This document shows, piece by piece, positions 27,509 to 35,951 of a stretch of 64,000 nt of DNA. A program made the translations under genes and the position numbers. The notes beneath the pieces were generated by a model, which was not told the origin of the DNA, did not search any database, and saw only the letters and a list, made by a program, of their open reading frames with translations. Source of the stretch: Mycobacterium sp. 1164966.3 (GTDB lineage Bacteria > Actinomycetota > Actinomycetes > Mycobacteriales > Mycobacteriaceae); contig NZ_LZSG01000064.1 of the NCBI RefSeq assembly GCF_001665395.1, forward strand, positions 1 to 64,000, given 5' to 3'. Position 1 is the first letter of the stretch. Each line of letters begins with the position of its first letter.

Positions 27509-27763
27509 GTGGCAAACGAATCAGGTGCAACGGTAGTTTTCCTCAAGTCCCATCCGGCTTGGGCTGCAGCTCACCGGCGTGAAGCCGCGCGGATGGAAGC
27601 CATGCGCCGCCATCCATCATTTCTGGCCAAGCAGCGGGCTGCCGCGGCACACGGCGGCGATTCGCAACGGCTATCCGTGGCATCGGGATGCGCTACATCT
27701 GCAAAACGCCGGCCTGGCCGTCGCCATTTGGTCGCGGTGGACAGCGTCAGCACAAATCGCTGA
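27509..27763 (+). CDS. hypothetical small basic protein
   Basis: An ORF of 84 residues from GTG 27509, which follows a GAGGGAG ribosome site by about 10 bases; a longer read starts at 27437. The product is rich in Ala, Arg and His (AAHRREAARMEAMRRHPSFLAKQRAAAAHG) and would be helical; no family is recognised. The tail after residue 55 looks like non-coding composition (SAKRRPGRRH). It may be a genuine short orphan or a degenerate remnant. Confidence 0.35.
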   Translation: MANESGATVVFLKSHPAWAAAHRREAARMEAMRRHPSFLAKQRAAAAHGGDSQRLSVASGCATSAKRRPGRRHLVAVDSVSTNR

Positions 27764-27921
27764 TTGCAGCTGCCCAATTTGATTCCGTCGTAACCGATTA
27801 CCGGACCGACACATTTAATCGGGCCGCGGCGCCCAAGCGAGCGACCCGACTTGTCGCCGATGTCGGGGGACAACTTCGCGACTCGGCCGTGGGCTCTTAT
27901 TAGCGAAGGTGTGGCTGGCTC

Positions 27922-28215
27922 GTGACCTTCCCGCGACAGCGACCAAGGACGCTCAATTTCATGACAGCGCTTGCGGTTGCTTCCGCATTGGTCACCGCAC
28001 TGTGCATCGGCTACCAGTTGGGCCGTCGCGTCGGCTCGACACCTCCAACCTGGAAACAACGAACGAGCCGGATGGCACTGGGAAGGCGCGCGATCAGCCT
28101 GCTGGTGCTGGTGACCGCCCGACGGCTGCAGCGGAGCTTTTTGGCCCACGGCAGGCTCGAGCCGCTGCTACTCCTGCGCAGCGCTCCGCCGCGGCGCCGC
28201 TTCTACCGGATCTAG
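27922..28215 (+). CDS. small conserved-looking membrane-associated protein
   Basis: A 97-residue protein from GTG 27922. The N-terminus is basic (FPRQRPRTLNF), then a membrane helix (TALAVASALVTALCIGYQLG), then a basic amphipathic segment with a second weaker hydrophobic stretch (AISLLVLVTARRLQRS). The residue pattern is protein-like and reads like short mycobacterial membrane proteins, but no function is known. It ends 3 bases before the cutinase stop on the other strand. Confidence 0.6.
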   Translation: MTFPRQRPRTLNFMTALAVASALVTALCIGYQLGRRVGSTPPTWKQRTSRMALGRRAISLLVLVTARRLQRSFLAHGRLEPLLLLRSAPPRRRFYRI

Positions 28216-28218
28216 CGC

Positions 28219-28914
28219 TCAGAGCTTGCCTGCGACGAAATCAGCTGCCTGATTGGCCATCCCGGACTGGATGTAGGCGCTGGCGAGATGTTGCGGCCAG
28301 TTGTCCTTCCAGGTGTTCGGGTCGGCCGGGTTGCAGACGGGATCCGCGCCGTGGCACAGCTCAATGGTCCGGTCGTTGTAGATCGGGTTGAAGTTGGTGA
28401 TCGGACCCACCCATTGACTGCCATTGCCGAACAACGCGACCGCAGCAATGTGCTGATCGGCGCCCGCCGGCAGCGGATTGTCGAAACCCAGCGCGGAGAT
28501 CGGCACCGCGAGTACCACGTCGGTGACGGCCGCACCCAACGAGTAGCCACCCAACACCAACCGAGTGTCCGGGCAGTTATTGATCATGTACTGGACGTGC
28601 TGGCTCATGTCGTTGGCTCCGATGTCGACCTCGGTATCGGCGGGGTATCGCACGGCGTACGAGCCGAAGCTCCTGCCCCCGACCTTCGAGCTGAGCGCGT
28701 TGATAAATGCGTTGCCCAATACGCCGGGACCCGCGGATTCCTTTCGGCCGCGGGCGAAAACCACCTGCACCTGTGGACAATTCGCGGCCGCGGCGGCGGG
28801 CGCCGCACCGGGCACGCCGGGCGGCAACACTGCGGCGGTGAACGCCAACGCGATGGCGATGACAGCCGGCACCAGGCCAACGACGACTGATTTACGGGCA
28901 AGCAGAATGCGCAC
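28219..28914 (-). CDS. secreted cutinase-family (Culp) serine hydrolase
   Basis: A 231-residue cutinase-like protein. GTG 28914 starts a signal peptide (RKSVVVGLVPAVIAIALAF ... AAAAANCP). The nucleophile Ser is in VLGGYSLGAAVTD, the acid is expected in ELCHGADPVC, and the catalytic His in NWPQHLASAY; Cys pairs frame the domain. Mycobacterial Culp proteins are exported esterases/phospholipases acting on lipids of the envelope or host. An upstream in-frame start at 28971 adds sequence unlike a signal peptide. Divergent from the DUF1906 gene. Confidence 0.88.
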   Translation of the reverse strand: MRILLARKSVVVGLVPAVIAIALAFTAAVLPPGVPGAAPAAAAANCPQVQVVFARGRKESAGPGVLGNAFINALSSKVGGRSFGSYAVRYPADTEVDIGANDMSQHVQYMINNCPDTRLVLGGYSLGAAVTDVVLAVPISALGFDNPLPAGADQHIAAVALFGNGSQWVGPITNFNPIYNDRTIELCHGADPVCNPADPNTWKDNWPQHLASAYIQSGMANQAADFVAGKL

Positions 28915-29036
28915 AGCAAGATGGTAGAGCGGTTGCGCCGCGGTCGCTGAGCGACCCAAAGGATTTGGCACCGGGCGGCGACCGGAGCCGGAGAAAGCGC
29001 CTCGTGGCTGCTGGCCGACTTTGTTACCATCTCGCG

Positions 29037-29828
29037 ATGCACCATTGTGCTGCCCGTGGAAACGGGGGAACGCGATCCGTTTCCAGACGCGACGTACTCA
29101 AATATTCGCTTTCCGTTCCGACTCTGATGAGCCTGGGACCGCTGGCCGCGACATTGCAAGAGCCGAAGGCTTCGGCCGCCAATATGAGATTGATCGATTT
29201 CGCGGAGCGAAGGATCCCGCCCGACGAGATCAAGTCGGCAGGCTATGACGGGGTCGTGAATTACGTATCCGAATCGCGGCCCGGTGCGAATTTCGAGGCA
29301 AAGCCCCTCACCAGCGAATACGCCAACGCACTGCGCGCGGCTGGCCTTCATATCGTCAGCAATTTCCAGTACGGAAAACCCGGCTGGTCGGCACCCTCGG
29401 ATTTCACCCGCGGCTACGACGGCGGTGTAGCGGACGCTCACACCGCGACGACCCTGCACACCGCAGCCGGAGGTCCTAGTTCGGCGCCGATCTTCTTCAG
29501 CGTCGACGACAATATCGACCTCGACACCTGGAACAACGTTGCCGTCAACTGGTTTCGGGGCATCAACTCGGCAATGGGCGTGGAGCGCACCGGCATCTAT
29601 GGTCATGCCCATGCCTGCGGATGGGCGGTTCGAGACGGCGTGATCGGACACTCGACCACCGCTGGGCACCGATGGGCATGGCAGACGAGAAGCTGGTCGA
29701 ACGGGGAACGCGAGCCCACCGCGGTGCTCTACCAGGGGATCATCAACGGTCCGGTCCTGGGTGGGATAACCGTGGACGTCGATGACGTGCTGGCGCCCGA
29801 TTTCGGGCAGTGGGGGCTGAACCGGTAG
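29037..29828 (+). CDS. Tat-exported DUF1906 (glycoside hydrolase-like) protein, Rv2525c-like
   Basis: A 263-residue protein. The N-terminus has the twin-arginine motif SRRDVLKYS followed by a hydrophobic core (VPTLMSLGPLAATL) and an AAN cleavage region, so Tat export is expected. The domain begins with LIDFAERRIPPDEIKSAGYD and has APIFFSVDDNID, a buried acidic strand typical of DUF1906 TIM barrels. By memory it resembles M. tuberculosis Rv2525c throughout, including the end DVLAPDFGQWG. Catalytic activity is unproven for the family. Start ATG 29037; the frame is open upstream to 28965. Confidence 0.88.
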   Translation: MHHCAARGNGGTRSVSRRDVLKYSLSVPTLMSLGPLAATLQEPKASAANMRLIDFAERRIPPDEIKSAGYDGVVNYVSESRPGANFEAKPLTSEYANALRAAGLHIVSNFQYGKPGWSAPSDFTRGYDGGVADAHTATTLHTAAGGPSSAPIFFSVDDNIDLDTWNNVAVNWFRGINSAMGVERTGIYGHAHACGWAVRDGVIGHSTTAGHRWAWQTRSWSNGEREPTAVLYQGIINGPVLGGITVDVDDVLAPDFGQWGLNR

Positions 29829-29959
29829 CGCAAACAGCTGCAAGAGCCGCTGGGGCTTCAAGATGGCGTCTTCGCTGTCGATGCCGTCCTAAATGACCAA
29901 CACGGCTTCGCCATGCGCGGCCGTCATCGGTTTCACGCGGAATGCAGCCATCTAGGCAC

Positions 29960-30286
29960 TTAGCCTTCCGCTTCTTGCGCCCAGCCGTCCGCCCACGCTT
30001 GCAGCGGTGTCAGCGCCGCCATCAGCGAGCGCCCATGACTGGTCAGCCGATACCCGCCGTTCGAGTGGGCCACGATGTGCAGTTCGCGCAGTTCCCTCAG
30101 ACGGGTGTTCAACGACCCAGGATTCATCTCTGAGGCCGCCTGAAGGGCGCGAAAGGTCAACGGATCCTCGCGCAATTCCCACAGCACCCTCAGTGCGCCA
30201 CGCCGGCTCAGTGCATCGAGAGCGACCATGATCGGGCGCCCAGAGGTTGATCCCCTTACTGGCGACCCGATTCGCGGCGTTGGCAT
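29960..30286 (-). CDS. HxlR-family winged-helix regulator
   Basis: A 108-residue HxlR/MarR-like DNA-binding protein: the recognition block LRVLWELREDPLTFRALQAASEMNPGSLNTRLREL (read in pieces) is the HxlR helix-turn-helix, with GYRLTSHGRSLM as the wing. There is no redox-type Cys. It is divergent from the CMD-like gene with 38 bases between the starts, a usual layout for such a regulator and its target, and an inverted repeat in that gap spans both start codons (GGCATGC / GCATGCC). Confidence 0.82.
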   Translation of the reverse strand: MPTPRIGSPVRGSTSGRPIMVALDALSRRGALRVLWELREDPLTFRALQAASEMNPGSLNTRLRELRELHIVAHSNGGYRLTSHGRSLMAALTPLQAWADGWAQEAEG

Positions 30287-30324
30287 GCTTCACATTTTGT
30301 AGCATCCGAGCGTAGAGTGCCAGC

Positions 30325-31086
30325 ATGCCACGCTATAAAAACCATAGCGCTCGGGTCGCACCCGCGCCGCAGCCTCTGCCCAACGACGTCCAGCAGGCCA
30401 TCGACATCATCATGCGGGGCAACCCTCCGCTGGCGTTATTTACCACCATGGCCCGCGATCGCCGGTTGTTCTTCAAGTTCTTCAATTCGGGCCTGCTCGA
30501 CCGGGGACATCTGACAATTCGTCAGCGCGAAATCGTCATCGACCGCGTTACCGCGACGTGTGGCGCGGAGTACGAGTGGGGAGTGCACGTCAGCGCCTTC
30601 GCAGCCAAGGCAGGCCTCACCGAGGACCAGATCACCTCGTTGACGACCGGGGCTCCAGAGGATGCCTGCTGGGACGACGCGGATCGCGTGCTGATCCGGC
30701 TCTGCGACAGTCTGCACCGCACCTGCACCATCGACGACGACCTCTGGGCGCAGTTGAGCGCCTACCACAGCGACGAGGCGATCTTGGAGCTACTCATGCT
30801 CGCCGGTACCTATCGAATGGTCAGCTATCTGGTGAATTCGCTACGCCTGCCGCTGGGAAAACGGGGCCCGCACTTTTCCTGCCGCGTGATACTTATCCGG
30901 TGGGCGGCTATGACGACGACGTCGTGGAGTTTCTTAGAGGAACCGGACGAATTGCCATGGCGCACCAAGGATTTACCTCGTTCAAATTCCCGAAGAACAG
31001 TTTGGGGGCGTTCCGCGAGGCGGCGAAACTCGGATACCGCTACATCGAGACGGACGTTCGTGCAACCCGCGACGGCGTTGCGGTGA
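30325..31086 (+). CDS. carboxymuconolactone decarboxylase-like protein with an aberrant C-terminus
   Basis: Residues 1-180 form an AhpD-like/CMD domain: RQREIVIDRVTATCGAEYEWGVH with a Cys in the usual helix and the His following, then LLMLAGTYRMVSYLVNSLRLPL. The true family ends soon after. Here the frame continues for about 65 further residues of low-complexity sequence running over the glycerophosphodiesterase gene. Removing one T from TTTT at 30874-30877 would give HFPAA and a TGA at 30887-30889, the expected end. So the last quarter is probably a frameshift product. Confidence 0.8.
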   Translation: MPRYKNHSARVAPAPQPLPNDVQQAIDIIMRGNPPLALFTTMARDRRLFFKFFNSGLLDRGHLTIRQREIVIDRVTATCGAEYEWGVHVSAFAAKAGLTEDQITSLTTGAPEDACWDDADRVLIRLCDSLHRTCTIDDDLWAQLSAYHSDEAILELLMLAGTYRMVSYLVNSLRLPLGKRGPHFSCRVILIRWAAMTTTSWSFLEEPDELPWRTKDLPRSNSRRTVWGRSARRRNSDTATSRRTFVQPATALR

Positions 31087-31694
31087 TCCTGCACGACCGC
31101 ATGCTCGGGCGGGGGACCGGAGTGCCAGGCGCCGTCGACCAATTGGACTGGCGCGACGTCCGCAAAGCCAATTTAGGTGCAGCGGAACGCATTCCCACCT
31201 TGGAAGAACTCCTTGCCACCATGCCGCACATGCGGATCAATATCGACATCAAGGCGGCGTCCGCCGTCGAGCCGACCGTCGCCGCGATCGAACACCTGAA
31301 CGCGCACGACCGAGTGCTGGTCACCTCCTTTTCCGATCGGCGTCGCAGGCATGCGCTGCGGCTGCTGTCCAAACGGGTCGCCAGTTCGGCAGGCAGGGGA
31401 GCGCTGCTGGCGTTGCCGGCGGCGAGAACACCTGCCAGCCGTGCGTATGCGTGGCGCGTGTTACGCGACAGCGACTGCGTTCAGCTGCCGCCAAGGCTTG
31501 GTCGCATACCCATCATCACGCCGGGATTGGTTCGGGCACTTCATGATTCGGGTCGCCAGGTGCATGCGTGGACGGTCGACGACCCAGTTGTCATGCATGC
31601 CCTCCTCGACATCGGCGTGGACGGCATCATCACCGATCGCGCGGACCTGCTGCGCGATGTCCTCATCGCGCGCGGGCAGTGGTGGCAGCCGTAA
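30900..31694 (+). CDS. glycerophosphodiester phosphodiesterase family protein
   Basis: A 264-residue GDPD TIM barrel. Visible are the Glu-Asp metal pair in YIETDVRATRDG and HDRMLGRGTG (second catalytic His), with the structural Asn in KNSLGAF. The leading catalytic block reads AHQGF instead of the normal HRG, so the Arg is replaced by Gln. The C-terminal WTVDDP and GVDGIITDRADLL are intact. Start is GTG 30900, 10 bases after the inferred original stop of the CMD-like gene; GTG 30924 or ATG 30957 are alternatives. Hydrolyses glycerophosphodiesters if active. Confidence 0.82.
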   Translation: MGGYDDDVVEFLRGTGRIAMAHQGFTSFKFPKNSLGAFREAAKLGYRYIETDVRATRDGVAVILHDRMLGRGTGVPGAVDQLDWRDVRKANLGAAERIPTLEELLATMPHMRINIDIKAASAVEPTVAAIEHLNAHDRVLVTSFSDRRRRHALRLLSKRVASSAGRGALLALPAARTPASRAYAWRVLRDSDCVQLPPRLGRIPIITPGLVRALHDSGRQVHAWTVDDPVVMHALLDIGVDGIITDRADLLRDVLIARGQWWQP

Positions 31695-31706
31695 CGCCCT
31701 AATGCA

Positions 31707-31740
31707 CGACACCCCGCGGGCCGGCGTCCGCGGGGTGTCG
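31707..31740. terminator. bidirectional hairpin terminator candidate
   Basis: CGACACCCCGCGG (31707-31719) and its exact reverse complement (31728-31740) form a 13-bp perfect stem with an 8-base loop, placed between the convergent glycerophosphodiesterase stop (31694) and katG stop (31753). A U-tract is lacking, which is usual for mycobacterial hairpins. Confidence 0.75.
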
Positions 31741-31752
31741 CACGATCGGGTT

Positions 31753-34005
31753 CTACTTCAGGTCGAACCGGTCGTTGTTCATGACCTTGACCCAGGCCGC
31801 GACGAAGTCCTCGACGAACTTCCCCTTGTTGTCGTCCTGCGCGTAGACCTCGGCAAGTGCGCGCAGCACCGAATTCGAGCCGAACACAAGGTCGTTCGCG
31901 GTCGCGGTCCACTTGCGCGCGCCCGAGGCACGATCGTGACCCTCGTAGACGTTCTCCGCGGTCTCCGACGCCTTCCACTCGGTGTTCATGTCGAGCAGAT
32001 TGACGAAGAACTCGTTGGTCAACGCCCCGATCCGGTCGGTGAACACCCCGTGCTTGCTGCCACCGTGATTGGCGCCGAGCGCACGCAGACCGCCGACCAG
32101 CACGGTGAGCTCCGGAGCCGTCACACCGAGGAGGTAGGCCCGCTCCACCAGCAACTGCTCCAGCGGCGCCTTCTCGCCGGCCCGCGCGTAATTGCGGAAC
32201 CCGTCAGCGCGCGGTTCGAGAACCGCGAACGACTCGACATCGGTGCTCTCCTGCGAGGCGTCGGTACGCCCGGGCGCGAAGTGCACCGTGATCTCATAGC
32301 CCGCATCCTTGGCGGCCTTCTCCACCGCCGCGGAACCGGCCAGCACGATCAGGTCGGCCAGCGAGATCTTCTTGCCGCCCTTGTCACCAGAAGAAGCCGA
32401 GTTGTTGAACTCCTGCTGGATCCGCTCCAGCACGGGCAGTACCTTGTCCAGCTCGGACGGCTCGTTGACCTCCCAATTCCGTTGGGGCTCAAGGCGCACG
32501 CGCGCCCCATTGGCGCCACCGCGCTTGTCGGTTCTGCGGAAGCTGCCCGCTGCGGCCCATGCCGTCTTGACCAGCTGGGGAACGGACAAGCCCGATTCGA
32601 GCACCTTGCTCTTCAGGCTGGCAACATCCTGCTCGTCGACCAACTCGTGGTCCACGGCGGGAACGGGGTCCTGCCACAGCTGCGGCTCGGGAACCCATGG
32701 CCCCAGGTAGCGGGAGACCGGTCCCATGTCGCGGTGCAGCAGCTTGTACCAGGCTTTCGCGAATGCCTCGGCAAGCTCCTCCGGGTGGTCCAGCCAACGC
32801 CGTGTGATCGGGCCGTAGACCGGGTCCTCACGCAATGAGATGTCGGTGACCAGCATCGTGGGAGCGCGGCCCGGCCCGCCGAACGGATCGGGAATCGTGC
32901 CCGCTCCGGCGCCGTCCTTCGCGGTGAACTGCCAGGCTCCGGCGGGGCTCTTGGTCAGCTCCCACTCGTAGCCGTACAGCGTCTCCAGGAAGCTGTTGTC
33001 CCACTTGGTGGGGGTGGGCGTCCAGACCACCTCCAGGCCGCTGGTAATGGCGTCCTTCCCGGCGCCGCTACCGAAGGAGCTCTTCCAGCCGAGTCCCTGT
33101 TGCTCGATCGGAGCGCCCTCCGGCTCGGGACCCACCAAGTCGCCGTCGCCGGCACCGTGGGTCTTGCCGAAGCTGTGCCCACCGACGATGAGCGCGGCGG
33201 TCTCCTCGTCGTTCATCGCCATCCGGCCGAACGTTTCACGGATGTCCACCGCGGCTGCAACAGGATCCGGCTGGCCTTCGGGTCCCTCCGGGTTGACGTA
33301 AATCAGACCCATGGTGGTCGCACCGTAAGGCGCCGCGAGGTCCCGCTTGCCGGAGTAGCGCTTGTCGGTGCCCAGCCACTCCTCCTCTTCTCCCCAGATA
33401 ATCTCCTCGGGCTCCCAGACGTCCTCGCGGCCGAAGGCGAAGCCAAACGTCCTGAATCCCATCGACTCCAGCGCGACGTTGCCGGCGTAGACGATCAGGT
33501 CCGCCCACGAGATCTTGTTGCCGTACTTCTTCTTGATCGGCCACAGCAGCCGGCGCGCCTTATCCAGACTGGCATTGTCCGGCCAGCTGTTGAGCGGGGC
33601 GAACCGCTGCAGGCCCTGCCCGCCGCCGCCGCGGCCGTCGTGGATGCGGTAGGTGCCGGCGGCGTGCCAGCTCATCCGGATGAACAGACCGCCGTAGTGG
33701 CCGTAGTCGGCCGGCCACCAGTCCTGCGAGGTGGTCATCAGCGAGATCATGTCCGCCTTGAGAGCGTCGAGGTCCAGCTTCGCGAACTCCGCGGCATAGT
33801 CGAAGTCCTCGCCGAGCGGATTGCCCTGCGGCGGGTGCGGGTGCAGCGTCGAAACGTCGACCTGGTCGGGCCACCAGTCCCGGTTCGTCAGCGGCGCATG
33901 GGCTTTCGGTTTGGGCGATTCGATTACCGGGTTTTCGCTCTCGCTCCTGGTCGCCGTCCCGGTGTCTGGATATGGCGGGCGGCTGTCGGACGTATCAGAT
34001 GACAC
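31753..34005 (-). CDS. katG: catalase-peroxidase KatG
   Basis: A 750-residue bifunctional catalase-peroxidase. Distal haem residues are in RMSWHAAGTYR (Arg, Trp, His); the proximal His is in IVGGHSFGKTHGAG. The Tyr of the Met-Tyr-Trp adduct is in GLIYVNPEGP and the Met in the later domain loop. The segment ITSGLEVVWTPTPTKW carries the Ser equivalent to M. tuberculosis Ser315. The start is GTG 34005 behind GGAAGGAA; the frame opens to 34128 without family sequence. It lies 37 bases downstream of furA and is probably repressed by it. Confidence 0.96.
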   Translation of the reverse strand: MSSDTSDSRPPYPDTGTATRSESENPVIESPKPKAHAPLTNRDWWPDQVDVSTLHPHPPQGNPLGEDFDYAAEFAKLDLDALKADMISLMTTSQDWWPADYGHYGGLFIRMSWHAAGTYRIHDGRGGGGQGLQRFAPLNSWPDNASLDKARRLLWPIKKKYGNKISWADLIVYAGNVALESMGFRTFGFAFGREDVWEPEEIIWGEEEEWLGTDKRYSGKRDLAAPYGATTMGLIYVNPEGPEGQPDPVAAAVDIRETFGRMAMNDEETAALIVGGHSFGKTHGAGDGDLVGPEPEGAPIEQQGLGWKSSFGSGAGKDAITSGLEVVWTPTPTKWDNSFLETLYGYEWELTKSPAGAWQFTAKDGAGAGTIPDPFGGPGRAPTMLVTDISLREDPVYGPITRRWLDHPEELAEAFAKAWYKLLHRDMGPVSRYLGPWVPEPQLWQDPVPAVDHELVDEQDVASLKSKVLESGLSVPQLVKTAWAAAGSFRRTDKRGGANGARVRLEPQRNWEVNEPSELDKVLPVLERIQQEFNNSASSGDKGGKKISLADLIVLAGSAAVEKAAKDAGYEITVHFAPGRTDASQESTDVESFAVLEPRADGFRNYARAGEKAPLEQLLVERAYLLGVTAPELTVLVGGLRALGANHGGSKHGVFTDRIGALTNEFFVNLLDMNTEWKASETAENVYEGHDRASGARKWTATANDLVFGSNSVLRALAEVYAQDDNKGKFVEDFVAAWVKVMNNDRFDLK

Positions 34006-34042
34006 AGCATTCCTTCCGAGGGTTGGGTGATTCAGACTTTGA

Positions 34043-34492
34043 TCACGGCTGTGATCGGGAAACGGCATTCGAACAGTCGGGGCACATGCCCCAGTAGATG
34101 ACTTCGGCTTCGTCGAGAACGAAACCATCCAGGACGTCGTCGGTGTCCGCCGGGGTCAAGCACGGCGCTTCGCCGACAGCGCAGTCGATGTCGGCGATGA
34201 CTCCGCAGGACCGGCATACCAAGTGGTGATGGTTGTCGCCGACCCGGGATTCGTACCGGGCAACCAGGCCCGATGGCTGAATCCGCCGGACCAGGCCCAC
34301 CGCCGTCAGCGCATTGAGCACGTCGTAGACGGCCTGGCGGGAGACATCGGGCAGGCCGATCCGCACCGCCGAGAAGATGGTCTCGGTGTCGGCATGTGGA
34401 TGGGCGTTCACAGCTTCTAGCACGGCGAGCCTGGGCCGGGTCACACGCAGATCAGCCGATCGCAGATGCTCTGCGTAATCCGTTGAGGACAC
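34043..34492 (-). CDS. furA: ferric uptake regulator family FurA
   Basis: A 149-residue Fur-family repressor: a winged helix (VTRPRLAVLEAVNAHPHADTETIF, then SRQAVYDVLNALTAVGLVRRI) and a C-terminal metal domain with HHHLVCRSCG and CPDCS. The Cys pairs bind zinc. It is placed immediately upstream of katG, the typical mycobacterial arrangement, in which FurA represses both genes with iron or peroxide state. The start is GTG 34492, close behind the -10 element, so the transcript may be leaderless. Confidence 0.94.
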   Translation of the reverse strand: MSSTDYAEHLRSADLRVTRPRLAVLEAVNAHPHADTETIFSAVRIGLPDVSRQAVYDVLNALTAVGLVRRIQPSGLVARYESRVGDNHHHLVCRSCGVIADIDCAVGEAPCLTPADTDDVLDGFVLDEAEVIYWGMCPDCSNAVSRSQP

Positions 34493-34498
34493 CCCACC

Positions 34499-34527
34499 AA
34501 TATGCGCGCTTTTCTGGAATGAGTCAA
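34499..34527 (-). promoter_or_regulatory. furA-katG promoter
   Basis: Reading the minus strand, TTGACT (34522-34527) and CATATT (34499-34504) are spaced by 17 bases, a good sigma-A-type promoter. The -10 box ends 7 bases before the furA GTG, so the RNA would start at or within a base or two of the start codon. An A/T-rich FurA operator would be expected to overlap this stretch. Confidence 0.8.
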
Positions 34528-34563
34528 GACTTTGTGGAGCGCCTGCGCAGAGTCCGCGCGCCG

Positions 34564-35838
34564 TCAGCGCTGCAACGCGCTACCTTGGCGCCATTGATCC
34601 CAGGTGAGTGTCCAGTCGCCGTTCTGCGCAAGCTGCAACGGTGGTCCACCGCTATTGCGGACCTCGACCACGTCACCCGGAACCGAAAAGTCGTAGAACC
34701 ATTTCGCGTTGTCGCCGTTGAGGTTCAGGCATCCGTGCGAGGTGTCGGTGTGGCCCTGCGCCCACACCGTCGCGTCGAGTTGGTGCAGATAAATGCCGTC
34801 GATGCTGATCCGGGTGGCGTAGTTGATGGTCTCGCGATACCCGAGGCGGGAGTTCTTGGGCAGCCCGAATGTCGACGAATCCATGATCACCGGGTTGCCC
34901 TTGTCCAGGACCGTATAGATGCCCGGCGGCGTCCAGAACGACAACGTCCGCCCACCGATCGTTTCGGTGCCGCCCATGCCCATCGACGTGGGCATGGTGC
35001 GGACCAGTGCGCCGTTGTTGAAGACGCTCACCATCTTGGTGGCGTCGTCGGCGATCGATATGTGCGCGTCGCCGATCCGGAACGACACGCGGCTGTCCTC
35101 TTGCCCGAATAGCCCATTCCCCAACGAGATTCCGTAGATTTTGGCTTCCGCGGTGACCGCCGTGCCCGGTGCGTAATAGTGCTCTGGGCGCCAGTGGGCG
35201 TTCTGGTCGTCGACCCAGAACCACGACCCTTGCACCGCCGGGTTGGTGGTCACCACCAGCTGTCGCTCGGCGGCAGGGCGGTCGGCGATCTGCTCGTCGA
35301 AGTGCGCGACGACCACTGTTCCGACGCCGTAAGTCTCGCCCTCGCGCAGCGCCGCCTCCGACGTGGTGGTGAACGAGACCTTTGTCTGATTGGACGGCTG
35401 CAACGTCGAGAACGACGAGACTTGGGTTGACGCAATACCATTGGAGCCACGGCTGGTGACGGTCAGCGTGTAGGTGCGCCCATAGCCCAAGGGGACGGTG
35501 GGTTTCCAGAAGGTGTTGTCCGGGGTCATGACGCCCTCGATCGTCTTGCCGACGTCATTGACCATGCGGACACCGACCAGTGTTCCGGCGTCCGCCTTCA
35601 CCGCGACCTGCGCCACCGGGTCGACGTTGCGCGCATTGGGGCCGGGCGTGATCGCCACTCGCGCCGCTTCGGGTTGCGAAGAATTGCCGACGCAGTGGCC
35701 GTCCGCGCAACGCGGCAAGGAGGCGATCTGGACAGCGCCCAGTACACCGATGACGACGAGGGCGCAGAGCAGCAACCGGCGCGGCCAGACGGTACCAAAT
35801 CGGCGCCGGATCACCTGAACACTTTTGTTGAGCGACAT
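34564..35838 (-). CDS. L,D-transpeptidase (YkuD) with Ig-like domains
   Basis: A 424-residue exported cell-wall enzyme that makes 3-3 peptidoglycan crosslinks. The N-terminal basic segment IRRRFGTVWPRR and the hydrophobic LLLCALVVIGVLGAVQIA form a membrane anchor. Two Ig-like beta domains follow, then the YkuD domain with HQLDATVWAQGHTDTSHGC; catalytic Cys is about residue 370 in SHGCLN, with the His and Gly of the motif present. The C-terminal WTLTWDQW tail is also typical of mycobacterial Ldt proteins. Meropenem-type sensitivity is known for this family. Confidence 0.92.
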   Translation of the reverse strand: MSLNKSVQVIRRRFGTVWPRRLLLCALVVIGVLGAVQIASLPRCADGHCVGNSSQPEAARVAITPGPNARNVDPVAQVAVKADAGTLVGVRMVNDVGKTIEGVMTPDNTFWKPTVPLGYGRTYTLTVTSRGSNGIASTQVSSFSTLQPSNQTKVSFTTTSEAALREGETYGVGTVVVAHFDEQIADRPAAERQLVVTTNPAVQGSWFWVDDQNAHWRPEHYYAPGTAVTAEAKIYGISLGNGLFGQEDSRVSFRIGDAHISIADDATKMVSVFNNGALVRTMPTSMGMGGTETIGGRTLSFWTPPGIYTVLDKGNPVIMDSSTFGLPKNSRLGYRETINYATRISIDGIYLHQLDATVWAQGHTDTSHGCLNLNGDNAKWFYDFSVPGDVVEVRNSGGPPLQLAQNGDWTLTWDQWRQGSALQR

Positions 35839-35951
35839 TGAAACGCAACATCCTCGGGCTCGTTGTTGTGCATCAGATAGCCAGGGACGTTCGCGCTGAA
35901 ACCGAGCCGTTCCTCACACCAAGGCAGCGGCGAGCGCGCGATCATGGCGTC

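Noticed and set aside
30281..30332. Inverted repeat GGCATGC / GCATGCC over the HxlR and CMD start codons as an operator
   Set aside because: Both genes simply begin with ATGCC, which produces the symmetry; without a longer match it is not proof of an operator.
31351..32838. A 495-codon open frame antisense to katG
   Set aside because: High-GC DNA gives long antisense frames; the sequence has no family pattern, while the opposite strand encodes an unmistakable KatG.
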